In this document: in pieces, positions 51,287 through 60,022 of the stretch
How positions within the stretch are numbered: position 1 is the first letter of the stretch
Layout: each line of letters opens with the position of its first letter
Assembly (NCBI GenBank): GCA_964573295.1
Contig: CAZNJE010000020.1
Span: forward strand, 1-64,000
Reading direction: 5' to 3'
Length of the DNA: 64,000 nucleotides
Origin: CAYQJL01 sp964573295
GTDB lineage: Bacteria > Eisenbacteria > RBG-16-71-46 > CAIMUX01 > WJJG01
Notes under the pieces: model-generated
What the model saw: the letters and a program-made list of their open reading frames with translations, nothing else
The model's database searches: none
What the model was told of the DNA's origin: nothing
Made by a program: the position numbers and the translations under genes

Positions 51287-52717
51287 TCCGCCCGCGGGCG
51301 CAGCCTCGAATCCCCGCTCGCGCACCGCGAGGGCGAGACGGTCGGCATCGATGCCTTCCCCGCTCACGATCGCCCGCCCTTCTTCGAGCGAGACGACGAC
51401 CTCCCGAACGCCGGGAACAGCCTTCAGCGCCTGCTCCACCGTACCGCGGCAGTGACCGCAGCTCATACCCTCGACACTGAGATCGATCCGGTCCATGGTT
51501 CCTCCTTGTGCAGCGGCCTGCGCGGCGCTCCCGGCCGTGCCCCCCGGGTGCGCGCCTCCGATAGCGGCCAACCGCGCCCGACCGCGTTCGGCGCGGTGCT
51601 CGGCGCGGTGCTCGGCGCGGTGTTCGGCGAGGCCTCGTGCGCGGCGTTCCGCAAGCCGCTCGCGGGCTTTCACCCACAGTCCGCGCGCCAGCAGCAGCGC
51701 GAGTAGAGCGCTCGTGACCGCTTCCAGCGGCGTCATGCCGCCCAGGGCCTCGTGATGGTGGGCATGCTGGACATCGAGCGGCAGGCTCGCCCCCGGGAAC
51801 AGCCAGTGGAAGGCGGCGCCAAAGACGAGACTCGTCACCACGATCGTGCCCAGGTAGACCGCCACGATGCGGCGGCCCAACACCTTGGTGAAGATCGCCA
51901 GGGTGGCCACGTTGGTGGCCGGACCGGCGATCAGAAAGACGATGGCGGCCCCCAGCGGGAGCCCTTTGAGCACCAGCGCGGCGACGACCGGCAGCGACCC
52001 GGTGGCGCACACGTAGAGCGGCACGGCCAGCACGAGCACCGCCAGCATCTGCAGGTAGGGGTTCGTGAAATCCTGCGTCAGGAACGTCTGGGGCACGAAG
52101 GCCGCGATGGCCCCGCCGGCGAGCGTGCCGAGCACCAGCCAGAGGGCGATGTCACGGATCAGCATCCCCCAGCCATAGCGAAGCGCCTCGCCCGTGCCGG
52201 CCGCGAAGGAGAGCCGCCGCGCGGGGGCAGCCGTCGGGGTGGCCGCCGGGGCAGCCGTCGGGGCGGCCGAAGCGTCGCCGGCGGCATCACCCGGTTCATC
52301 CCGGGTCACCCGCGCCGCCACCGTCCCGCCGATCACGCCCGAGACGAACGCGGTCAACACCTTCCAGAGCGTGAGCGGCAGGCCGAGGATGGCGTAGGAG
52401 GCCAGGATCGAGTCGGCCCCGGTCTGCGGCGTGGAGATCAGGAACGAGGTGATCGCGGACTTCGACGCTCCCTGACGCTTGAGCAGCCCCGCGAAGGGCA
52501 CTACCCCGCATGAGCACAGGGGAAGCGGAGTGCCCACGATGGCCGCTTTGGCCGAAGCCCAGACGCCACGCCCCCCCAGATGGCGCGCCACCCAGGCCTT
52601 CGGCACCAGCACGTGCAGGATGCCGGCCAGGGTGAAGCCCAGCATCAGGTAGGGCGCCATCAACCGGAACAGGTCCAGCGACTGCATGAGCCAGTTCGTG
52701 AGATAGTCGATCCACAT
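51272..52717 (-). CDS. SO_0444-type permease fused to a heavy-metal-associated domain
   Basis: A 481-residue fusion. The permease part (residues 1 to about 375) has about eight hydrophobic segments and the family signature PLPLCSCGVVPFAGLLKRQG with ISTPQTGADSI; NCBI-style annotation calls such proteins Cu/Zn efflux transporters. A basic, repetitive hinge with AEHR units (about 365-395) leads to a C-terminal HMA domain with GMSCGHC, the metal-binding CxxC of copper chaperones. The fusion of chaperone to permease suggests direct metal delivery. It is the last gene of the copper efflux island. ATG at 52717 follows GGAGG. Confidence 0.83.
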   Translation of the reverse strand: MWIDYLTNWLMQSLDLFRLMAPYLMLGFTLAGILHVLVPKAWVARHLGGRGVWASAKAAIVGTPLPLCSCGVVPFAGLLKRQGASKSAITSFLISTPQTGADSILASYAILGLPLTLWKVLTAFVSGVIGGTVAARVTRDEPGDAAGDASAAPTAAPAATPTAAPARRLSFAAGTGEALRYGWGMLIRDIALWLVLGTLAGGAIAAFVPQTFLTQDFTNPYLQMLAVLVLAVPLYVCATGSLPVVAALVLKGLPLGAAIVFLIAGPATNVATLAIFTKVLGRRIVAVYLGTIVVTSLVFGAAFHWLFPGASLPLDVQHAHHHEALGGMTPLEAVTSALLALLLARGLWVKARERLAERRARGLAEHRAEHRAEHRAERGRARLAAIGGAHPGGTAGSAAQAAAQGGTMDRIDLSVEGMSCGHCRGTVEQALKAVPGVREVVVSLEEGRAIVSGEGIDADRLALAVRERGFEAAPAGGSTGG

Positions 52718-52773
52718 GTCGTCTAGTCCTCCGCGTTTGAGCAGGACCACTTCTCGCGTGCGATGCTCAATGA

Positions 52774-55700
52774 TCAGGCAGCCGTCTGCTTGTGCGCCGC
52801 GCGCTCCCGGATCGCTGAGGAAAGCACCGGCACGACGAACATCGTCACCACCGCGACGGTCATTCCACCGAAGGTGGGGATGGCCATCGGGACCATCACG
52901 TCCGATCCGCGGCCGGTCGAGGTCAGGACCGGCAGAAGCGCCAGCAACGTCGTCGCCGTGGTCATCAGGCACGGCCGCGACCGCCTCCGGGCGGCTTCGA
53001 CCGTGGCCGCGCGCACTTCGTCGACCGTTCGTGGCCGGTGCCGCGCATAGGACTGGCGTAAGTAGGTTGCGATCACCACGCCATCGTCGGTGGCGATGCC
53101 GAAGAGCGCGAGAAAGCCCACCCACACGGCAACGCTCAGATTCACCGGATCGATTTGGAAGAGTTCCCGCATCGAGGCGCCCAGGACGTGAACGTCCAAG
53201 AACCAGCTCTGCCCGTAGAGCCACAGCATCAGGAAGCCCCCACCCCACGCGACGGCCACGCCGCTGAAGACCAAGAGCGCCGAGCTCAAACGGCGGAACT
53301 GCAGGTAGAGAATGATCAGGATCAAGAGGAGCGCCAGCGGCAGGATCACCATGAGCTTCTTCTCGGCGTGCACCTGGTTCTCGTAGCTGCCGGCGAACGC
53401 ATAGCTCACCCCCGCCGGAATCTCGAAGGCCCCTGTCTTTCGCAGATGTTCCAGGTAGTCACGGGCCGCCTCGACCGCTTCGACCTCGGCCACGCCCGGG
53501 CGCCGGTCGAAGAGGACGTAGCCCACCAAGAAGGTGTCCTCGCTCTTGATCACCTGGGGTCCGCGCACGTAGCGAATCGTGGCCAGCTGGTCGAGCGGAA
53601 TCTGCACCCCGCCCGGCGCCGGCACCAGGATTTGGCCGAGCGTCTCGATTCGGTCGCGCAGCTCACGCTGGTAGCGCACGCGAACACCGTAGCGCTCTCG
53701 CCCCTCGACGGTCATGGTCACCTGCCGGCCGCCGATCGCGACCTCGATCACATCCTGCACCTGCTCCACGTGCAGGCCGTAACGCGCAATGCGTTCGCGA
53801 TCGATGTCGATCTCTAGATAGGGCTTCCCCACGATGCGGTCCGCAAACACGCTGGCCGAATTCACTTGCGGCACTTCTTTGAGAAACTGCTCGATCTCGA
53901 TACCCACCTGCTCGATCGTCTCGAGGTCCGGGCCCTTGACCTTGATCCCCATCGGCGCCCGCATGCCGCTCTGCAGCATCACGAGACGTGTCGAGATCGG
54001 CTGCAGCTTGGGGGCCGATGTCGTACCGGGCACCTTCGCGGCCGCCACGATCTCGTTCCAGATGTCATCCGGGGCTTCGATGCCCGCCCACGCGTCGCGT
54101 TCGGGGTTGAACGCCGGGTCCAGGGCGGGACGCCACAAGCGGAAGGGCGTTCCGTCGGGATCGGCGATGAGCGTGCCCTCATCGTCGCGCGAGAATCGGC
54201 CGCGCGCCACGTAGGGTTCACCATCGGGAGCCGGCAGCGGCACGCCGCCGATCCCTCGCACCGTGTCGGTCTCGGCCGCATCGTAGCGGAAGCGAAGGCG
54301 GTGGCCGGTGCCATCCTGCAGGTACTCGGGATGGTAGTTGATGAGCGTCTCGATCATCGAGACCGGCGCCGGATCGAGCGCGCTCTCCACCCGGCCCAGC
54401 TTCCCCACGGCCGAGGAAACCTCGGGAATCTGCGTGATGGCCAGATCCTGCTTCTGCAAGACATCGAGCACCTCCCCGATCGAGGCGTGCGGCATGGTGG
54501 TGGGCATCAACAGGTAGGCGCCCTCATCGAGCGGCGGCATGAACTCCTTCCCCAAGCCTGGAAAGGCGTGCGCGAAGGTGGAGACCGGTCCCCAGGTCTT
54601 CACCTTGGTCGGCAACCACCCGAGCGTACGTTCGAACCCAAGCCAGGTGAGCCCCCCGAAGAGAACGATCAGGGCCGGCAGACTCATGGCGGCCGCCTTG
54701 TGCCGCAAACTCCAGGTGAGCAGCCGTGGGTAGGCGCGGTAGAAGGCGGCGAAGAAGAGCATCCAGCTCGCCACGAGCAGGCCCACGAAGAGGAGGTTGA
54801 CCGCCAGGTTGCGCTCGGGTCCCAGCGGGGTCCAGTGCTGGGCCAGCAAGACGGCCACGCCCAGCACGGTCACGGCCACCGCCACCCGAGTGCTCCAACG
54901 TGAGATGCGCGGGGGAGCGACCGGTCCCCAGTAACCGTAGGCGGCCAGAACGAGCATGATCGCGCCCGCCCACCAGCTCACCAGCACGATGACGGCCGCC
55001 GCCACCAGCGCCAACGCACTGTAGAAGACCACGCGAAACACGCGCCCTGGCTGGCGCAACCCGAAGAGGAGGTGTGTGGCGGCCGGTAGGACGGTGAGTG
55101 CGACGAGCACCGATGCGAACAGGGCGAAGGTCTTGGTGAAGGCCAGGGGCTGGAAGAGCTTGCCTTCGGCCCCGGTCATCGTGAAGACCGGCAGGAAGCT
55201 GATCACCGTTGTTGCCACCGCGGTCAGCACTGCGCCGCCGACCTCGCGCGCCGCGTCATAGGTGACCCGTATGGGGCGCGCGCCGGCGGGCGCCTCATCC
55301 AGCCGGCGCACGATGTTCTCGACCAGGATGATCGCCATGTCGACCAGGGTGCCGATCGCAATGGCGATGCCCGAGAGCGCCACGATGTTGGCGTCGACCC
55401 CAAACTGCTTCATGGCGATGAAGCAGATCAGCACAGCCGCCGGCAGAAGCCCCGAGACCAGCAGCGAGCTGCGCAGCCGCACCAGCATCAGCAGGATGAC
55501 GAGGATCGTGACCAGGATCTGCTGGGAAAGGGCCGACCGCAGGGTACCGAGGGTCTCGTAGATCAACCCGCTGCGATCATAGAAGGGGACGATTCGCACC
55601 TGGCTCACCGTGCCGTCGGCCAGCGCCTTCCTGGGCAGACCGGGAGCAATCTCCGCAATCTTCGCCTTCACGTTCTGGATCGTCGAGAGCGGTTTCTCTC

Positions 55701-56835
55701 CGTAGCGGACGACCGCCACGCCCCCCACGACCTCAGCGCCCTGCTTGTCCAGGGCGCCCCGGCGTAGGGCGGGGCCTTCGGAAACGTGGGCCACCTGCCC
55801 GACATCGATCGGCACGTTGTCGCGCACCGCCACGACAGCCCGCTCGAGATCCTCGATCGATTCGACGAACCCCAGGCCCCGCACCACGTACTCGGCCTGA
55901 TTGACCTCGATCGTGCGCGCCCCCACGTCCTTGTTCGAGCGCTGCACGGCCGCGATCACCTGCGGCAGGGTCACGCCGGCTGCACGCATCGCATCCGGAT
56001 CCACATCGATCTGGTACTCGCGGACGAAGCCGCCCACCGAGGCCACCTCGCTGACGCCCTCGGCGGCCATGAGCGCGTAGCGCACCTGCCAGTCCTGGAT
56101 CGAGCGCAGCTCATCGAGCCCCCAGCCGCCGGTAGGCCGGCCGTCTTGATCTTGCCCTTCGAGGGTGTACCAGAAGACCTGCCCCAGGGCGGTGGCGTCG
56201 GGGCCCAGCGTGGGTTGCACCCCCGGCGGCAAGAGCCCGGCGGGCAGACTGCTCAGCTTCTCGAGGATGCGCGAGCGCGACCAGTAGAACTCGATGCCAT
56301 CCTCGAAGATGACGTAGACGCTCGAGAAGCCCATCATCGAGTAGCTGCGGATCGTCTTGACCCCCGGGATACCGAGCAGGGAAACGGTGAGCGGGTAGCT
56401 GACCTGATCCTCTACATCCTGCGGCGACCGTCCCATCCACTCGGTGAAGACAATCTGCTGATTCTCACCGATGTCGGGGATCGCATCGACCGGCACCGGG
56501 TCACGCGGCAAGCCGCTCAGATCCCAGTCGAAGGGCGCCACCATCAACCCCCACCCGACCGCGATGACCAGCCCCAGGCCTACGATGAGCTTGTTCTCCA
56601 GGCAGAAACCGATCAGGCGATCGAGCGGACCGGCGCCGGCGCCGGCCAGGCGGTCCGGGTCGGGACGGTCCGGGGTGTGGTCCCTGTGCTGGGCCGTGCC
56701 GTGTTGGTCCGTGCCGTGCTGGGCCGCGCCATGCTGGTCGCTTCGGCTCCCGTCGTGAGTCCCGTTGTGAGTCCCGTTGTGAGTCCCGTTGTGAGTCCCG
56801 TCGCGGCTCCCGTTGTTCGTCCCGTTACTGGTCAT
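52774..56835 (-). CDS. cusA: CusA/CzcA-family heavy-metal RND pump with His-rich N-terminal extension
   Basis: Inner-membrane proton-driven pump of a tripartite Cu/Ag (or Zn/Co) efflux system. It is long at 1353 residues against about 1040 for E. coli CusA. Recognisable parts include GLPRDPVPVDAIPDIGENQQ, the TM4 proton-relay region IGTLVDMAIILVEN, and GIATDDGVVIATYL. The extra length comes from additional hydrophobic segments in the middle (about 640-760), periplasmic insertions, and an N-terminal cytoplasmic tail of about 65 residues containing THNG units (12-bp repeat near 56755-56810) and several QHG units, potentially metal-binding. The ATG at 56835 overlaps the cusB stop as ATGA. Confidence 0.93.
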   Translation of the reverse strand: MTSNGTNNGSRDGTHNGTHNGTHNGTHDGSRSDQHGAAQHGTDQHGTAQHRDHTPDRPDPDRLAGAGAGPLDRLIGFCLENKLIVGLGLVIAVGWGLMVAPFDWDLSGLPRDPVPVDAIPDIGENQQIVFTEWMGRSPQDVEDQVSYPLTVSLLGIPGVKTIRSYSMMGFSSVYVIFEDGIEFYWSRSRILEKLSSLPAGLLPPGVQPTLGPDATALGQVFWYTLEGQDQDGRPTGGWGLDELRSIQDWQVRYALMAAEGVSEVASVGGFVREYQIDVDPDAMRAAGVTLPQVIAAVQRSNKDVGARTIEVNQAEYVVRGLGFVESIEDLERAVVAVRDNVPIDVGQVAHVSEGPALRRGALDKQGAEVVGGVAVVRYGEKPLSTIQNVKAKIAEIAPGLPRKALADGTVSQVRIVPFYDRSGLIYETLGTLRSALSQQILVTILVILLMLVRLRSSLLVSGLLPAAVLICFIAMKQFGVDANIVALSGIAIAIGTLVDMAIILVENIVRRLDEAPAGARPIRVTYDAAREVGGAVLTAVATTVISFLPVFTMTGAEGKLFQPLAFTKTFALFASVLVALTVLPAATHLLFGLRQPGRVFRVVFYSALALVAAAVIVLVSWWAGAIMLVLAAYGYWGPVAPPRISRWSTRVAVAVTVLGVAVLLAQHWTPLGPERNLAVNLLFVGLLVASWMLFFAAFYRAYPRLLTWSLRHKAAAMSLPALIVLFGGLTWLGFERTLGWLPTKVKTWGPVSTFAHAFPGLGKEFMPPLDEGAYLLMPTTMPHASIGEVLDVLQKQDLAITQIPEVSSAVGKLGRVESALDPAPVSMIETLINYHPEYLQDGTGHRLRFRYDAAETDTVRGIGGVPLPAPDGEPYVARGRFSRDDEGTLIADPDGTPFRLWRPALDPAFNPERDAWAGIEAPDDIWNEIVAAAKVPGTTSAPKLQPISTRLVMLQSGMRAPMGIKVKGPDLETIEQVGIEIEQFLKEVPQVNSASVFADRIVGKPYLEIDIDRERIARYGLHVEQVQDVIEVAIGGRQVTMTVEGRERYGVRVRYQRELRDRIETLGQILVPAPGGVQIPLDQLATIRYVRGPQVIKSEDTFLVGYVLFDRRPGVAEVEAVEAARDYLEHLRKTGAFEIPAGVSYAFAGSYENQVHAEKKLMVILPLALLLILIILYLQFRRLSSALLVFSGVAVAWGGGFLMLWLYGQSWFLDVHVLGASMRELFQIDPVNLSVAVWVGFLALFGIATDDGVVIATYLRQSYARHRPRTVDEVRAATVEAARRRSRPCLMTTATTLLALLPVLTSTGRGSDVMVPMAIPTFGGMTVAVVTMFVVPVLSSAIRERAAHKQTAA

Positions 56836-59204
56836 GGGGCGCCCCCCCCCTGCCCGTGGCCGTCTCGGTTGGCGTTTGTGCCCCCCGCTCCCTCCGCTCC
56901 CTCCGCTCCCTCCGGCGCGGGCCAGAGCGTCTCCTCCTCGGTACCGCACTTGTACATGGCGCTGCCGAAGTAGGGATTCTCCGTGCCGCCGCGGTTCTGC
57001 AACCAGTCAGCCCCCTTCCAGTCGAAGGCCATCGGGCAGTGGTAGCGCAGGATCGGCGTGTCCCCGCTGCTGCCGTAGCTACGCACGAGGCCACTCACCA
57101 AGCCCGACAGCGGTTCGAACATACGGCGGGCCGGCTCGATCTGCTCGGTCTCGACCAGGCGCCGTCCCACCTCTTCCAGACTGCGCCGGTCGGCGCGCCA
57201 TTGCGTGGCCGCCCGGTCCGCCAAGCCCTCTCGATCGACCGCTGCCGCCGCCTCGAGCAGGCGTTCGGCACCTTCAACGGCGTCGCCGTGGTCATCCAGG
57301 CTGAGGGCGGTCTGCACGGCGAAGTAGGCGTCGTAGAGCGGCGTCAGACTCTCACGGAAAGAGGCGGGCACATCCAGCGGCTCGCGAGTGGCGGCGCGCT
57401 CCATCTCGGTCAGCTCGCCGTCAGCCGGCGCTCCGCCTGATCTGCCCGGCCGCCCCGGCCCACCGCCACCTGCCGCGTCTTCGCCTTCTTCGGGGGGGGT
57501 CATCATGCTCGGGCCGGCCACGATTTGAATCGCGCTGTCGATCTTGAAGTTGCCTCGGGTGACGACCTCCTCACCCTCCGCGAGTCCCTCGCGAACCAGG
57601 TAGTGGTCACCCGCGCGCGGCCCGAGCACGATCTCGCGGCCCTCGAAGCGGCCCTCCTCGTTCGGGTCGGCTACATACACGATCGCTCGCTCTCCGGTCA
57701 CCAGGGCGGCGCTGGCGGGAATGACGAGGGGTGCTTCCAGGTCACCGCCTTCCACGTAGCCCAAGTCTTCGGCCCGAACCAAGGGCATGCCACAGACGTC
57801 GCACGTCCCGGGCTCGTCCTTGATGATCTCCGGATGCATCGGTGAAATCCACTTCCCGGCCAGATCGAGCTGGCGCACCAGGCCATCCTCACTCAGCTCG
57901 GCGTGCACCTTCGCACGCACGAACATGTCCGGCTTTAGCTTCCCGCTCTGATTATCGACATGGACACGAACGCCGACGGTGCGTGTGCGCGGATCCACCA
58001 CGGGGCCGATGAAGACGATCATCCCCGTGAAGCTCTCTCCCGGATAAGCCTCGGTCGTGAGATCCACCTGCTGTCCGTAGCGGATCCAACTCAAGTCACG
58101 CTCGTAGGCGTCCAGCATCACCCACAGGTGGCTGAGGTCGGCGATGGTGTAGAGCGGCGTGCCGGTGTCCACATATCGACCCGTCACGGCTTGCATCTCG
58201 ACCACGGTCCCGGCCATGGGAGCATTGACGGTCACCGTCTGGCGCGGGCTCTCCCGGCGTTCGAGTTCTTCAATCCGCGAATCGGACAGCCCGAGTAGTC
58301 GCAGCTTCTCCCGCGCCGCCTCCAGGTTCGCGCGCATCGCCGACCTCGCCGGCGCGCTTCTCGAGGCCCATTCGGAAGCGCCTTCGGAAACGCCTTCGGA
58401 GACGCCTTCGGAGACGCCTTCGGAGACGCCTTCTGCCGACCGGCGAGCCTGAATGAGCTCTTCCTGGGCCGTGATGAGATCGGGACTGTAGAGCTCCAGG
58501 AGGTGTTCACCCTCGCGCACTGGAATGCCCGTATAATCGACGTAGAGACGTTCGATCCGCCCTGGCATCCACGCGCTGATCCGCGAGAGGCGTGTCTCGT
58601 CGAACGCCACCTTGCCAACCATGCGCACCTCGCGCGTGACGAACCGGCGCACCACCGAAGCGGTCTCGACCTCGGCCAGCTTGCGAGCATAGGGTCCCAG
58701 GGTCAGTTCACGGGCGCCGCGCTCGTGTTCCCCACCGCTTTCGGCTGGAATCAAATCCATCCCGCACAACGGGCAGTCCCCCGGGTCCGGCTGCTGGATC
58801 TGCGGGTGCATCGAGCAGGTCCAGGTCACATCGTCGGCCTGGGTCGGATCGGCAGCTTCAGCGGCTGCGCCTGTGGCCGTGCCTGCGCCTGTGGCCGTGT
58901 CTGCGCCTGTGGCCGTGTCTGCGCCTGTGGCTGGACCTCTGGCTGCGTCGTCATCGCCGGTTGTGGCGTGCTCGCCGGCAACAGCCGGCCCTCTGCCGCC
59001 CTCCGGTCTACCTCCCAGCGAACCGCTCGGTGACCCGCTTCCCTGCCGGCCAATCAGGATGCCCAGTACGAATATGAGCAGGGCGGCAGCTACGGCGCCC
59101 CACATCGTCATCCGGCGCCGGTGCCCACCCCCGCTGGATACGCGCCTGTCGGGCGGGGGGCCCTGGGGCGCGCCGCCCTTGCTCTTCGTCGTCGAGGTCG
59201 CCAT
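56832..59204 (-). CDS. cusB: CusB-type RND periplasmic adaptor with two metal-binding zinc-ribbon-like modules and repeats
   Basis: Membrane-fusion protein linking CusA to the outer-membrane channel; 790 residues. Order: one TM helix (about 33-53), a linker with TATGAD repeats (18-bp unit near 58871-58935), and a heavy-metal-binding module (CSMHPQIQQPDPGDCPLCGM). Then come barrel-sandwich and helical-hairpin domains with LYSPDLITAQEELIQARR, a second MHP...CDVCGM module, a beta-barrel region, and a C-terminal DUF3347-like domain with YHCPM and NPYFGSAMYKC. The hairpin domain is interrupted by five SEGV/SEGA units (12-bp repeat, about 58370-58435). ATG at 59204 with AGGGAGC upstream. Confidence 0.92.
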   Translation of the reverse strand: MATSTTKSKGGAPQGPPPDRRVSSGGGHRRRMTMWGAVAAALLIFVLGILIGRQGSGSPSGSLGGRPEGGRGPAVAGEHATTGDDDAARGPATGADTATGADTATGAGTATGAAAEAADPTQADDVTWTCSMHPQIQQPDPGDCPLCGMDLIPAESGGEHERGARELTLGPYARKLAEVETASVVRRFVTREVRMVGKVAFDETRLSRISAWMPGRIERLYVDYTGIPVREGEHLLELYSPDLITAQEELIQARRSAEGVSEGVSEGVSEGVSEGASEWASRSAPARSAMRANLEAAREKLRLLGLSDSRIEELERRESPRQTVTVNAPMAGTVVEMQAVTGRYVDTGTPLYTIADLSHLWVMLDAYERDLSWIRYGQQVDLTTEAYPGESFTGMIVFIGPVVDPRTRTVGVRVHVDNQSGKLKPDMFVRAKVHAELSEDGLVRQLDLAGKWISPMHPEIIKDEPGTCDVCGMPLVRAEDLGYVEGGDLEAPLVIPASAALVTGERAIVYVADPNEEGRFEGREIVLGPRAGDHYLVREGLAEGEEVVTRGNFKIDSAIQIVAGPSMMTPPEEGEDAAGGGGPGRPGRSGGAPADGELTEMERAATREPLDVPASFRESLTPLYDAYFAVQTALSLDDHGDAVEGAERLLEAAAAVDREGLADRAATQWRADRRSLEEVGRRLVETEQIEPARRMFEPLSGLVSGLVRSYGSSGDTPILRYHCPMAFDWKGADWLQNRGGTENPYFGSAMYKCGTEEETLWPAPEGAEGAEGAGGTNANRDGHGQGGGAP

Positions 59205-59363
59205 CGGTCTCTTGCTCCCTGGTTGACTCAATCCCCATGGTGGGGTGTGCATCATGCCGGGGTGGGCGCCTCCCACCCCCGAACGCAACCAATGATGATG
59301 GTCCTTGTCGCCGTGAGGATGACCATGCTCGCGTTTCTCGCGAGCATGGCCGTGACCATCGTC

Positions 59364-60005
59364 CTAGTGACTATGGTGCTCGTGGTCGTGCCCGCCTTCC
59401 TCGTGAGCGTGGCCGTGGCCATCGTGCTCGTGAGCGCGGCCGTCGCTATCGTCCTCGTGAGCATGGTTGTGGCCGTCGCTCCCGGCAGCGGTCGGCGCGG
59501 GCTCGAGCGTGACGCCGTCTTTGGAGAGTTCATGGATGTACGGGTCGGGGTCGCGTTCAAATTCTTCGCGGCACGTGTCGCTGCAGAAGTAGACGCGGCT
59601 GTCGCCGTAGTCGGCGTGAATCTCCCGTTCGACGTCCTTTCCGCTGACTGGACACAGGGGTTGCGACAGTGGCGCTTCGGCAAAGGTAATCCCGGTGTCT
59701 TCCATCTTCGCGATCAGAGCAGCGGGGTCCTCGAGAAACGGTTCGATGCAAGCCGCACAGCAGAAGTAGATACGCTTGCCGTCAACGTCGGTGAAGACCT
59801 CGCGGTCGATCACCCCGCCCATCATCGGGCAGTGGGTTTGAAGGCGCACGGACTCAGCCTCATCTGCGCCACCGTGACCGGCCGGGGGGGAAGACCCGCC
59901 GGCGGCCGCTGGCGCCGCGCTGCCAGCCCAAGCGGCCAGCAGTAGGGATGCTCCACCAAAGACCCACAGGGGCCACGTTCTGCGGATACGAGCGACTGCT
60001 TTCAT
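59364..60005 (-). CDS. exported double YHS-domain protein with His-rich tail
   Basis: A 213-residue protein with an N-terminal signal or anchor helix (about 12-35). It has two YHS-like metal-binding modules: CPMMGGVIDREVF with YFCCAAC, and CPVSGKDVEREI with YFCSDTC. The last 45 residues are dominated by His, Asp, Glu and Gly (GHDHEHHSH type). Such modules bind copper or other thiophilic metals, and the His-rich tail likely binds additional ions. It is encoded between the TolC-like channel and CusB, so it may be a periplasmic metal chaperone or sink for the pump. ATG at 60005 has AAGGAG seven bases upstream. The 159-bp gap to cusB holds nothing recognisable. Confidence 0.85.
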   Translation of the reverse strand: MKAVARIRRTWPLWVFGGASLLLAAWAGSAAPAAAGGSSPPAGHGGADEAESVRLQTHCPMMGGVIDREVFTDVDGKRIYFCCAACIEPFLEDPAALIAKMEDTGITFAEAPLSQPLCPVSGKDVEREIHADYGDSRVYFCSDTCREEFERDPDPYIHELSKDGVTLEPAPTAAGSDGHNHAHEDDSDGRAHEHDGHGHAHEEGGHDHEHHSH

Positions 60006-60022
60006 GACAATGCTCCTTTCGT

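Noticed and set aside
52774..56949. Long plus-strand open frames opposite cusA and other GC-rich genes
   Set aside because: These are antisense shadows produced by high third-position GC; they lack signals, domains and ribosome-binding sites.
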